This document shows, piece after piece, positions 32,794 to 43,782 of a stretch of 64,000 bases of DNA. The position numbers and the translations under genes are program-made. Each line of letters starts with the position of its first letter. Within the stretch, counting starts at the first letter, position 1. Under the pieces are notes generated by a model that was not told the origin of the DNA, made no database searches, and worked only from the letters and a program-made list of their open reading frames with translations. The stretch is from Syncephalastrum monosporum B8922 (lineage: Eukaryota; Mucoromycota; Mucoromycetes; Mucorales; Syncephalastraceae): contig JNEN01001204.1 of the NCBI GenBank assembly GCA_000697355.1, forward strand, positions 21,629-85,628, in the 5' to 3' direction.

Positions 32794-34465
32794 ATGAGAG
32801 AAATCATCCACGTCCAAGCTGGTAGGTGCCATCCCACTCACTCCGTCATCGCATTCGCTCATTCGTTCACTGTCACAACTTTTAGGTCAATGCGGTAACC
32901 AGGTACAATTCTATAAGCTTCTACTTTTTACTTCTGCTTCTGCTTCTGCCTCCTGCTTCTCCTCCCAGCGTGCAGCTAGCCTGAAAAGCAGGAGGAACTT
33001 CACGGGGAACGAGAAGAGGGTGAACCAGGAGAAACACGTGTTGACGCTTTCTTCTTTATTTTTCTCGGCTCTAGATCGGTCAAAAGTTCTGGGAGACCAT
33101 CAGCGAGGAGCATGGCATTGATCCCAACGGTAACTACTGCGGTGACAACGATTTGCAGTTGGAGCGCATCAACGTGTTCTACAACGAGGGTTACCAGGGT
33201 AAATACGTCCCTAGGTAAGAAATAAGAATATCAGGGGACGCAGCTGCAAGGGGGTTGTTGAGTTGGTTGTGCTGACATACAACACCATCGGGTGATAAAG
33301 ATCGGTGATCGTTGACTTGGAGCCTGCGACGATGGATGCCATCCGCTCGAGCAAGTACGGCAAGCTGTTCCGCCCCGACAACTTCATCAACGCCCAGTCC
33401 GGTGCGGGTAACTCTTGGGCCAAGGGTTACTACACCGAGGGTGCCGAGCTCGTCGAGTCGGTCATGGACGTCGTCCGCAAGGAGGCCGAGTCGACCGACT
33501 GCCTGCAGGGCTTCCAGCTTGCGCACTCGCTGGGTGGTGGTACTGGCTCCGGCATGGGCTCGCTCCTCCTCTCCAAGATCCGCGAGGAGTACCCTGACCG
33601 TATCCTGTCCACCTACTCCGTCGTGCCCTCCCCCAAGGTCTCCGACACCGTCGTCGAGCCCTACAACGCCGTCCTCTCCGTCCACCAGCTCGTCGAGAAC
33701 TGCGATGCCACCTTCTGCATTGACAACGAGGCCCTCTATGACATCTGCTTCCGCACCCTCAAGCTCACCAACCCTGGCTACGGCGACCTGAACCAGCTTG
33801 TCTCGGCCGTCATGTCCGGTGTCTCGACCAGCTTGCGTTTCCCTGGTCAGCTCAACTCGGACCTGCGTAAGCTGTGCGTCAACATGGTGCCCTTCCCCCG
33901 TCTCCATTTCTTCATGGTCGGCGTTGCTCCTCTGACCGCCTTCAACTCGCAGCAGTACCGCAACCTCAGCGTCCCTGAGCTCACCGCTCAGATGTTCGAC
34001 GCCCGCAACATGATGGCCGCGTCTGACCCCCGCCACGGTCGCTACCTGACCGTCGCCACCATGTTCCGTGGTAAGCTCTCGACGAAGGAGGTCGAGAACC
34101 AGATGCTGGCTGTCCAGCAGAAGAACTCGGCCTACTTTGTCGAGTGGATCCCCAACAGCGTCAAGTCGTCGCTGTGTGACATTCCTCCCGTCGGCCTCAA
34201 GATGTCGGGTACCTTCATCGGTAACTCGACCGCCATCCAGGATCTGTTCAAGCGCGTCAACGAGCAGTTCACGGCCATGTTCCGCCGCAAGGCTTTCTTG
34301 CACTGGTACACTGGCGAGGGTATGGACGAGATGGAGTTCACCGAGGCCGAGTCCAACATGAACGATCTCGTCTCCGAGTACCAGCAGTACCAGGAGGCCA
34401 CCATCGACGAAGACTACGAGGAGGAGTACGTCGAGGAGGACGAGGAAGAGCCCATGGAGGAGTAA
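32794..34465 (+). CDS. TUB2: Beta-tubulin
   Basis: Four exons (32794-32821, 32886-32902, 33075-33214, 33301-34465) give 449 residues, the usual length. Exon 2 has 17 nt. The start [22 protein letters not shown] is built from three exons and carries the MREI autoregulation tetrapeptide. The GTP-binding loop GGGTGSGMG and tubulin signatures ([50 protein letters not shown]) are present. The acidic tail is [19 protein letters not shown]. It polymerises with alpha-tubulin into microtubules. Counting against standard numbering without gaps, residue 167 is Tyr (STYSVV) and residue 198 is Ala (VENCDATF), where benzimidazole-sensitive fungi have Phe and Glu; Phe200 is kept. A short pyrimidine-rich promoter precedes it and TRAPPC12 follows after 153 bases. 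Confidence 0.97.
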
Positions 34466-34618
34466 ATACATAAAATGCACGCATAATACCACACACACGC
34501 ACTCTCACGCACACATAATAAACTCGTTTTTGTTTGACTTTCTGATTTCCTACCGTTCTCTTATTTTTTATTCTTTTTCATTTCTTTTATCCTTTTCGTT
34601 TAAACACGTTTCTCCACT

Positions 34619-36108
34619 ATGGAAGCTGCCACGGCCCATCTCTTTGAGAATCCACTGAGTGATGACGATAACGACCCACTCATTCAGTCTGTATCGAAAG
34701 ACCAGGTTCGGTCGCCCTCGTTGTCATCCGCAGGTCTCGGGCGCAACAGCACAAGCAGCAGCGGAGGCACCGTGCAACAGCAACAACAGCAGCAGCAACT
34801 CATTGCGCGTCTCTGCAGCAATGCCAGCTTCTACGACATTCCCATGGTAACAGCTCGTGATTCGCCATGCCGTCTAATGCGCGCTCGATTGACACAGAAT
34901 CTTTTGTCAGAACGATTCCTTTTCCGACTTACTCGAACGCTATCAAGTCCCTGACCAACGCGTGCGCGACGATAAACACGCCGACAACCTGTCTCACCTC
35001 GTGGTACGCACGGAAAACGGATTCGCGGCGCAGGAGGCTGATATGATATGCTTTGTATTAGATGAACAGTATGTGGCGGTCGGTCGCCCGTTATGCGCGC
35101 AACACGATCGTACAAACAACACCCACAGAACTAGACGCACTCGTCGAGGTAAAACCAACCGACGCCGTTCACAGCATACAAACCCAGACTGATGGATTCG
35201 AGGTGCATGATGCGTAGTTATGGCACGTCCGACTCTTGGCATTGACACAACTCGGCTTTTACCAACTCGCCTCGGCCGAGATGGACAAGATGGGTGACCT
35301 TCCTACAGCAAGCACGACCCTCTTCCCTCTGCGTGTCTTGTGGGCCCGCCTGCCCGCCTATCTCAACCACCCGCTCGTCACCCTCGAGCGACTGACGCTA
35401 CTCATCGTGGACTGCAAGAAGCAGGGCTGGACTGTCCGTGAACAGCAGGTGACGCTCGTCCTCGCCACCCACATGATGGCCATGGGCGATTTCGTCGCCG
35501 CTGCTATAACCCTCGAGCGCATCCCCAGGAACGCCGATGTGCTGTCGAGTCTCGCGCGCTTATACCTCCAACTCGGTGATATCCATACTGCTGAATCCCT
35601 CTATGGCCAGATCGAGGGATCCGGCGCGGCCGTACAGGAGGCCATCAAGGTGAACAAGTAAGTGTACTTTGCGCGGATGGGTTACAGGCATTTGACATGG
35701 ACTTTAGAGCATTCTTGCAGATGGGCAAAGGAGAATGGACCCAGGCACGTGACGAGCTGCAGCAGGTCATCCAGGACAACGCAGATAACCTGACAGCTGT
35801 CAACAACCTGGCGGTTTGCGAAGTTTATCTCGGCAATTTGGGCAGGGCAAGTCTACTGCGTCATTCACCCAACCGATGGCCTTTGGCTGACTCTCTTGTT
35901 TGACATGTAGGCTATGGAGCTCTTGGAAAATATGACAGCACAGAACCCAACATCAGCCGGCACGTGCGAGACGGCGCTTCTCAACATGTGTACACTCTAC
36001 GAACTCAAGCACGACCCAAGCACTGAGCAAAAGATCCAAGTCATGCGGCAAGTCGCACGCTGGGCAGGCGATGCCTTCAATGCAGATTGTTTGAAACTTT
36101 ATCAATAG
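34619..36108 (+). CDS. TRAPPC12: TRAPP complex subunit 12 homologue (TPR protein)
   Basis: Six exons (34619-34846, 34911-35003, 35062-35148, 35218-35657, 35708-35846, 35911-36108) give 394 residues. The N-terminus is disordered with a Gln run (TVQQQQQQQQ). The C-terminal two thirds are TPR-like helices: LTQLGFYQLASAEMDKMGD, LLIVDCKKQGWTVREQQV, LARLYLQLGDIHTAESLYGQ, FLQMGKGEWTQARDELQQV, NNLAVCEVYLGNLGRAMELL. The tail ([25 protein letters not shown]) matches TRAPPC12/TTC15. In animals this subunit belongs to TRAPPIII, acting in ER-Golgi traffic and autophagy. Intron 5 has a GC donor (AGG|GCAAGT); the nearby GT would break the frame. Its last 7 bases overlap the stop of METTL16 on the other strand. 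Confidence 0.85.
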
Positions 36109-37785
36109 AATGTAGAGCCCCGTTTGATACCACACAATTCCTCGACCCGCTTCTTGACATGATTCCAAAAACTCTCGAAAGCACTTCGCTCACCGCTTGT
36201 CAATGTTGCCAAGAGGACGTCGTCCTGGATATCAAAGCGGTATCCGAATTGCGTCTTTTGCCGCTTGCCTCCTCTCCGGGCAGCGCGGGACCACGTATTG
36301 ACGGTGGCCTCACCTTCCCGGCCCGGCATTTCCAGGTCTTTAAGGACAGCATCGAGGTGTTCTTCTAGATTCTCAGGTGTCTCAAAAAGAGGGCCCGTTT
36401 CGAATTCTGTTTTGGGTTGGTAGCCGCGCAGATGCGCAGATTCTGTCAGTCGCTTGGATCCAAAGGACCAGGCAATGGCCCATCGCCTCGTTTTGCCGAG
36501 ACAAAAGTCTCTCACAGCGTAGTTTTCGATCTGCAAGAAAGGGAGGCATCAGCTCCGGGTGGAAAAAAAAAAAAAAAACTGGCAGGCATTCTTACCCCTT
36601 TATCCTTCAAAATGGCGAGTAGCGGCCTGATCGTCTTTTTCCGCCCAATAAGGCTCGTGAACCATCTTGTATGACAGTATCAGCGCACAGACGATACACA
36701 TGTTACCGAGCTTACGTAATTCGATCCTTGTAGTCGAGGCTTTGGTTGATCATCGATGCGATGAAAGCATATTCGCCTCCTTGTGTGATCATTTCTGAGG
36801 GTGATCCAGTGCAAATCTTCATGACTAGATGAGCTTTCATATATAAAGTCGTCTGGATGGACTTACCGCGTACGGCGGCAGCTCTTTTGCCTCTGCAGCG
36901 TCATCGATCTCTTGCTGTGACGCATAGAATGGTGGATTGCACATACAGAAATCGTAGCTGTGTATTGGATAAGCACATGTAGAAGCCCTGATGTAGGTAA
37001 ACCGGTACCTTGTGTCTTCCTCGGGAGCCAGGACTATCGCACGATCGTCGTTGAACTTGATCTTGATACGATCGTCCAGATGGTTTCGCTTGACATTTTT
37101 GTGTGCATACTTGTACGACAGCGCGTCCGTCTCTGCCGTGTCTCAATCAGTCGAAGAATCACGGTAGTTGCGTTTCCTTACCAGTTCCCAAGAAGGACCA
37201 ATTTTTGTTGCGAGCGCAGCCGAGCAATGGATAAATGCAGGACGCCCCAACCCCGCTACGTCTAGGTTAGCTTCTGTTTCTGTCCGCATGTCTGTCTGTA
37301 TCACCGCCCCGCTCACTTACATGTCAATGCCTTTGTACGTTTTGTTCTCAGGCAGCGTTTCATGAAGTATATCTTCGATCCACAGAATGTAATCGAGCCT
37401 GTTTGGCACTGGCGGGCAGAGACGGTCGTGAGGCAGATCGACCGAGAGCCCAAAGTCGCGTTTCAACAGAGCCTTGGTGAGTGCTCTGCCCGGACAGGAA
37501 ATAAACCATAAACAAAACTGTTGACTGGCCTCGGTTGGACTTACCGCTGGCCATCTGCATTAAGAAAATCAAACTGGAGCCGGTTCCTGTGCACGGTGAT
37601 ACTGCATATTCGGTGTCGTTTAGAAACGCAACGTGTCGCGTTATGCGATCTTACAAGGGCTCCAGGGCAGGGAACTCTCTGACAAGTCGCTCGAGATCAA
37701 GCGGCTTGTGGGCATAAATGTTACGCGAATGATGGCCGTCTTCGCTGATGGTGTCGTCGAGATCGTCTACTTTCCTCTTGCTCAT
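36102..37785 (-). CDS. METTL16: METTL16-type U6 snRNA N6-adenosine methyltransferase
   Basis: Nine exons on the minus strand (37785-37655, 37586-37545, 37485-37321, 37255-37182, 37141-37009, 36957-36867, 36816-36716, 36665-36596, 36530-36102) give 411 residues, every phase joining. Order: [20 protein letters not shown] (substrate-binding N-terminal module), [51 protein letters not shown] (SAM-binding loop), [13 protein letters not shown] (NPPF catalytic motif of adenine methylases), [32 protein letters not shown], and [12 protein letters not shown]. The C-terminal extension lacks the vertebrate VCR domains. Homologues methylate the U6 ACAGA box and control 5' splice-site use. For exon 4 the second of two adjacent AGs (cgtag) was taken because it restores DIGVGASC. 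Confidence 0.93.
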
Positions 37786-37880
37786 GTCACAGAATGCAGT
37801 ATATATAAAAGAAGAGGCGAATAAAGTATAGCCGGACTTTTTTATTATTATTTCGCGCACGGCTGCTCGCTCTATCACTC
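37786..37880. promoter_or_regulatory. 95-bp bidirectional promoter between METTL16 and RIT1
   Basis: The start codons of two divergent genes are only 95 bases apart. TATATAAAA at about 37802-37810 and T/A-rich runs lie within. Both transcripts must start inside this stretch or inside each other's 5' region. Inferred from spacing alone. Confidence 0.6.
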
Positions 37881-39539
37881 ATGTTTGGAAACGACTATCA
37901 CAACGACACCAAACAGATCCGCAAAGATCATAAAAACCTGTACGTCCCTGATTGCTCCTATTACGTCGAGAAGTATTGATCCAAAGAAGTGTCAATCGTC
38001 TCAAGTCGATCCAAGAGGATGCTGCCTTTGTGGAAGAAGTTGCGGAGGTGATCTCCCACCTGCCTCTCGTCGGTAACGTCCACAACACGCCTTCAAAGAA
38101 TGATGGCTGATACGCTAAATTAGCAAACGAGCGCTGTGGCTCATGGTATATCGACCATTCTCGAGTAAGCTGTCCTTCATAGACGGCAATTTCGGTGACT
38201 CACCGTCAACACTAGCATAAAGTTCACTCGGCCTACTTTAAATCAACCGACGGTCATATGAACGAATGGGATTTCAACATGCGCCGCAATAATCTACACC
38301 TGATAGAACCGATCGCACAGCATGGAGGGTAAGCACTATCCTAGCACTCAGGTACATGTCCTCATATCGCAGGGCAGATGCATCTTGGTGGACTCGACAC
38401 GGAAAGGCAAACGGATCCCTGACGCATTATCCAAAACGGTCCCCATCTGGTGCAGCGTCATTAATCGGGCTATCCAGAAGCATACGCCCCGGGACGCCTG
38501 GGACGCTTGCTTGCATACCCTTCCTTCTATCGTCTCACGCTCCGAACATGCCCAGATTGAAGCCCGTCTTGACATGTTTGCCGACCGCCTCCTCAAAGTC
38601 CCCGCGCTCATCGAACGTCTCGTAGAGCAAGTCAAGAAGCCACTGCGCCCGCTCTGGCTCACACCCCAATCCTCACTCTACCCCTTGGACCCGGACACGG
38701 AGTTCTGGCCTGTTGTTTGTGTCAGCGCATCACAGGCGGTCGAGACGGGTTGTCAGGCGCGGCCAGGTGGGTATCTCTACGTCCAGGGCTCAGGCGACGA
38801 TGAAGAAGCATGGAGTCTGGTATGCTTTCTGCCACCTAAGCATATCACATCACTTATTACTGACACAACGCTCTCCTTATAGGGACTGACACCTCGCCTA
38901 TTCTGGAATCACCAGAAAGAGATCCTCAACGTGAATAGCTCGGCCGAGTGCGAGCTCAAGGTATGCCAGCTGGTCGCGCAAAGCAATCAAATGGAAGACA
39001 GCGACGACACGCCCTACAACTACGTGCAGAACACGACGCTAGCCATTGGCTCACGGCGGGCCGGCCGACCTCCTCAATGCTGGGAAAACTTTGACGTCGT
39101 CGTGAATTGCACCTTGAATGAGTACGAGGACAACAAGGAACACAAGGGATATCTGCATCTCAAGATTGCTGAAGGCAAAAAAGGCCAGAACGCGCTGTTC
39201 GACTGCATCCCCCCCGCGCTTGAATTCGTTCGGCAGCCACTCTCTGAAGGTAAAAGGGTGCTGATCCATTGCGCCAAGGGTCAGGACCGATCTGTTGGTA
39301 TTGCGCTGGCGGTGCTGGTGGCCTTCTACGATCCTCAGGATGGCCGCTGGCTGGGTGACAGAGTACCAGGTAGGTTGGGTATATGAGAAAGCATGGATGG
39401 CTTTATTCATTGGACGACGCATGTAGGCCTAGGGAAGAACCAGATCCAGCAGCATTTGGTGCGAATCATCAGCAGTCGTCCCAAGGCATCCCCTTCGCGA
39501 GTTACTTTAAAAAAGATAAATACATACTTTATGAGCTAA
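37881..39539 (+). CDS. RIT1: Initiator tRNA 2'-O-ribosyl phosphate transferase Rit1
   Basis: Seven exons (37881-37939, 37990-38072, 38124-38164, 38216-38328, 38378-38819, 38883-39369, 39427-39539) give 445 residues. Recognisable Rit1 blocks: NRLKSIQEDAAFVEEVAE, ANERCGSWYIDHSR, VHSAYFKSTDGHMNEWDFN, GCILVDSTRKGKRIPDALSK followed by TVPIWCSVINRAI, LTPRLFWNHQKEIL, then the phosphatase-like Cys loop HCAKGQDRSVGIALA and the tail RPKASPSRVTLKKINTYFMS. Rit1 adds a ribosyl phosphate to A64 of initiator tRNA-Met, barring it from elongation. For exon 5 the acceptor gggcag|A restores GGCILVD. Found in fungi and plants but not animals. It shares a 95-bp promoter region with METTL16. Confidence 0.95.
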
Positions 39540-40418
39540 GAGATGTGTATGACCTACGCCAACTTAAAGATCTCACCCTTGGCGCACCTAAAACCAGCAT
39601 GAACGCCTCTCATCCATGTGTCAGACGCTACTCTACGATTCGAAACCACGTATTGGTCAGCGAAAACTGACCGATTCTTGACCTCCTCGCTGCTAAAAAT
39701 GCAGTTTCTGAGCGAAAGACATCTGTGCGTTTCTAAAGTCGCCACAGCAGCACTTTGATGAGATGAGCCTTGAAATTATACAAGATAGGATCATGTGTTG
39801 AGCCAAGAACATCAAACTTTTTGGCCTGACATCTGTCAATCTGTCTCTGTTAGAGCATGATGTGCATGATGCACAAAATTTGTTGGCACTGGAATAGATG
39901 CCCTGTGCGCGGGCCATGTTAAGAAAAATGTTCTATAAAAGTATCATTGTCACTTCATTATAATTTCTGCACTTATAAATATACTCATTCCTTACATCCA
40001 TGTATATATGTCTGTATGTAACATATTAGTAAGGAAAAGCCGTCCTCCAAAGAGGTTTAAGTAGTACTTTATACCGCGGAATATTTTTCCAAAAGCAAAT
40101 GAAATGCGAAAGAAAAAGATTAGACTCTAACTCTACGTACACGCTAACTTGAGCGAACAAAGGGCTTGCACGCTCGTAGATGGTTGTCTTTTTAGCTAAC
40201 AAGTCATTCCTTGGTCCTCAACACATCCACATACATGGAACAGATGGTATATATATATTGAGCCATAATGTAAAACGGTTGTCTATGCCAAGATGAAAGC
40301 TTAAAGCTCAGAAAAGTGAGCGTTGCACAGATCCTGCGAAATCCCACGAAGATTATTTCATTACCAAGCAAGAAAGCAAACTCTCTCTTTCCACTTGACT
40401 CTCTTATCCACAGCTACG
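39540..40418. other. Spacer between RIT1 and quinone oxidoreductase gene
   Basis: About 880 AT-rich bases. I see no gene. The tract tatatatatt near 40245-40260 may be a TATA element of the downstream gene. Confidence 0.5.
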
Positions 40419-41664
40419 ATGAAGGCCTACGTGATCGAAAAGCTGGTCAAGGGACCAGAGGAAATGGTCCTTCGCACGGATGTGACGCCGCCCGAGCCCA
40501 AGCAAGGCGAAGTGCAGATCCAGGTCAAGGCGGCCGGCCTCAACTTTTTTGACACGCTCCAAGTATGCGTTCAAAAGACGCGCGGTGACCCCTTTGACTC
40601 GTCTAATACGATTGAATGCTTAGATTCAAGGCCGTTACCAATGGAAGCCACCGTTGCCCTTTATCGGCGTAAGTAGAGGCTCTGCATGTTGCCAAGGTGG
40701 CTGACAGGAAACGCACAGGGATCTGAGTTCTCTGGCGTGGTGCTCAAATCGACCGTGCCGCAATACAAGCCCGGCGACGCCGTGTTTGGTGCAAGTTACT
40801 CGTTTGGTGAGATTGTCACCGCGCCTGCCACGTCTATTCTGCCCAAACCCAAGAACCTTTCGTTTGCAGAGGCAGCCACATTGTATGTGACATACCCCAC
40901 CAGCTACGGTGGTTTGATTGTGCGCGGTCAACTCAAGGCCGGCGAGTATTGCTTGGTGCACGCCGCTGCCGGAGGTGTAGGGTTGGCGGCTGTCCAGATC
41001 GCAAAAGCAGTGGGTGCGACTGTAATTGCGACAGCTGGCTCGGCCGAAAAGCTTCAAGTGGCAAAGGAGTATGGCGCGGACATAGCCATCAACTACCGGG
41101 ACGCTGATTGGACAGACCAAGTCAAAAAAGCAACCAACGGCCATGGTGCGGACGTCGTGTATGACCCTGTTGGACTCGTGGAAGAAAGGTATAAAAAATT
41201 AATAACATGAAACTCATAAATGTTGATCCGGACCCTCTCTCTGCTTCACCCTTTCGACCCCCCAATTTCTCATGTAGCACAAAATGTACCGCTTGGAATG
41301 GCCGCATTATTGTGATCGGGTTCGCCAAGGGCACCTTTGAGAAGATTCCTACCAATCGCATCCTCCTCAAGAATATCTCTGTTGTGTAAGTGCTCCTATC
41401 GATCTCGACAGGGTCCTAATGGCTCGTTATATCACTTTTAGCGGCTTGCATTGGGGTGCATACACGCAGCATGAGCCCGAAACGATCCAAGCGACTTGGA
41501 AAACTCTCTTTGAATTGTTGGAGCAGCGGAAAGTCCGCGCCACGGTGTATAAACATTTGTACAGCCTAGAGACGCTCCCCCAAGGTCTGATCGCGCTGAA
41601 CAGCCGTCAAACGTATGGCAAGGTCGTGGCTCTGATTGGCGGTAATAGCGGGAGTAAATTGTAG
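40419..41664 (+). CDS. Zinc-independent quinone oxidoreductase-like protein (MDR superfamily)
   Basis: Five exons (40419-40562, 40624-40668, 40719-41188, 41278-41385, 41442-41664) give 329 residues. The N-terminal GroES-like domain begins MKAYVIEKLVKGPEEM and includes QVKAAGLNFFDTLQIQGRYQ, then PFIGSEFSGVVLK and PGDAVFG. The NADPH-binding fold has HAAAGGVGLAAVQIAKAVGA (AxxGxxG type) and GADVVYDPVG. The C-terminus has WNGRIIVIGFAKG, RILLKNISVVGLHWGAY and NSRQTYGKVV. No zinc-binding cysteines are visible, as in the zeta-crystallin/QOR branch. These enzymes reduce quinones or enals with NADPH; the exact substrate cannot be told. All splice junctions restore family motifs. Confidence 0.88.
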
Positions 41665-42034
41665 CAAACGTAAATAGCGCACATAGTCATGATCATGCTG
41701 ATGCGCAAGAACGGCTAAAAGGGGAAACAATCGTGATATGTTTGCGCTTATCTCGGCACGCCGTGATTGGGTGCCACTGGAATGTTTAAGGGGAGGGGGG
41801 AGGAAATCATTGCTTTTTTCTGGAGAGCAGAGTGATTGGGTTTCAGACGAGAAGCGCCTCAAACCACAGGAAAGGGCTCAACGCAACAACGTGGCTGCAA
41901 CCCCGCTTCAGTAGCCTATCGGTTTGGCTGAGTCTGAATCCGGCCTCGTGAGGCGTTGTGACGCCACTATTCCTCTTATTACAAAAGGCCCAGACCTCCG
42001 CATCTATCCCTTTTTTTTTTCTTCTCCTTCACAC
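41665..42034. other. Spacer upstream of HSF-type gene
   Basis: 370 bases without a gene, with a short G-rich run near 41790-41800 and a T-tract at 42010-42020. Confidence 0.5.
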
Positions 42035-43433
42035 ATGAATGCACAGGTGATTGCGCAACAACAAGAACACATGGCTGTGTTTGCACAGCAAGCACAAGCT
42101 TTACAACAACAACAGCAGCAGCAACAACAGCAGCAGCAGGAAGAACTGCAGCAACAGCAACAAAACTCTCCTCCTCAGCCGCCGTCCAAATCGTCGAGCT
42201 CAAACACATTTGTTCATAAACTGTACAAGTACGTAGCCCCCGTATCTAAATATTCTGATACTGATAGCATTATAGTATGGTCGTCGATAACCAGTATCAG
42301 CACCTGATTGCTTGGAATTATACCGGGGCATCGTTCATTGTCTGCAACATTATGGAATTCTCGCGGGATGTCTTGCCTAAACATTTCAAGCACAACAACT
42401 TTTCCAGTTTCGTGCGACAACTCAACATGTAAGCTGCTCCTTCATTGTTTATAAAAAATTACCATACTCATGAGTGTTTTTTTTTTTTTTCATTATTATG
42501 CAATTTAGGTACGGCTTTCACAAAGTGAACAAATCGCCTCGAGGTCATCGCACGCTGGCCGAAAACCAGATATGGGAATTTTCGCATCCCAAATTTATCC
42601 GGGACCGCCCTGACTTACTCGACGACATCAAGCGCAAAACCATGGAGAACGACACCTCGCGACGGGACACCCGCGATCTACACAGTCACATGACGATGAT
42701 GCAAGTTACCCACTCGGACATGATGCAGCGCATGGCACATCTTTCCGAGAACTTTGGCGAGCTTGTCAAGGAACTCGCAGAAACTCGGAAACGCCAGGAG
42801 CAGCAGGAGAATGCTATCAAGACCATGATGGGGTACATTACAAATCAGAATGGTGGTACGTTTGCAAGTGAGATATCCTTGTGGTTTGTCGCCTTACCTT
42901 TCGTCGTTTGAATAGGTCAAATGCCATCCGATTTTGCTCAGACCATGAGCCAAGAACCTGCACCACCCTCCATTTTCATCACCTCACCCGACCCGTCCTC
43001 CTCCGCTACCAGCCACCCGTCTTCCTCACCCGCCCATGACATGCTCCATCACCCGAGTTCGCCCAATCATAACCTCCTCATGCAACGGAGCTCGCCCTTG
43101 ACTGTACAGACCCACAACTTATCGCCCCACGAAGCGCTCGCCGGCCACAGCCACCACTCTCCCATCTCTCCTCTTGCACTGACGCCGTTCAGCACCACAA
43201 GCACCAGCCCGAGTCCGATGCTGTCCGATGACGAGTGCTCGCTGTACTCTCCGCATTCACCCCACACGCCCATCACCCAGTCTCACTCTCACTCGCACCA
43301 GGGACAGCGCCTCTCCAGCTCCCTCGACCCGTCCACTCCAAGTCCGTCCAGCACCGGTGCTGCGGACCACTCCATCTCTGTACCGCCTTTTCCGTTCGTC
43401 AATCACCCCCTCGATTCTCTCTCCCACCAATAA
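42035..43433 (+). CDS. Heat shock factor (HSF)-type transcription factor
   Basis: Four exons (42035-42228, 42276-42428, 42509-42855, 42916-43433) give 403 residues. Residues 1-55 are Gln-rich with a run of twelve Gln. Residues 57-155 form the HSF-type winged helix: NTFVHKLYNMVVDNQYQHLI, AWNYTGASFIV, DVLPKHFKHNNFSSFVRQLN, MYGFHKVNKSPRGHR, IWEFSHPKFIRDRPDLL. A coiled coil for oligomerisation follows (about residues 165-225, SHMTMMQVTHSDMMQRMAHL ... ELAETRKRQEQQENAI). The rest is Ser/Pro/His-rich and disordered. It binds DNA in the nucleus. Whether it is the true heat-shock regulator, an Sfl1-like repressor or a Mucoromycota-specific paralogue cannot be decided. The polyQ run is encoded mainly by CAA/CAG repeats. 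Confidence 0.92.
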
Positions 43434-43782
43434 GTTGGGGGCGCTGGCACGCTTTCATACCGCACGCAACTTCTTTCCCTCATCCGCACACAACATCCTC
43501 TTTCCTCCCTTTCATGTTGTTCATCTTATACATATATATATATATATAGTCTACATATATATTTATTCGCTTCTTTCCCCCCTCCTCCTCCTCCCCCCCC
43601 CCTCTCTCTCACTGCATAACTTCTTGCATATCGGCCGAGCATGTCTTTTTCATGCGGAAACGGCCCTTTTGAAGTGTGCCCTCTCAATCTGTCTTTGGCA
43701 CGTAGAACTTTTCAAGTATGCAATCCATAAAATTTGTTTTCGTTATGTACTGGGTTTTGCGTTGCTTTCGTGTTTTAATTAA
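43434..43782. other. Spacer between convergent HSF-type and CCDC97-like genes
   Basis: Includes a TA microsatellite (about 43530-43560) and a C-rich run (43579-43605). Probably the two 3' UTRs. Confidence 0.55.

Noticed and set aside
33191..34498. 435-codon open frame antisense to beta-tubulin
   Set aside because: An effect of the strong C/G third-base bias of a highly expressed gene; no family resemblance.
43530..43605. TA and C-rich tracts considered as a terminator or origin
   Set aside because: Simple repeats at the junction of two convergent 3' UTRs; no further structure.
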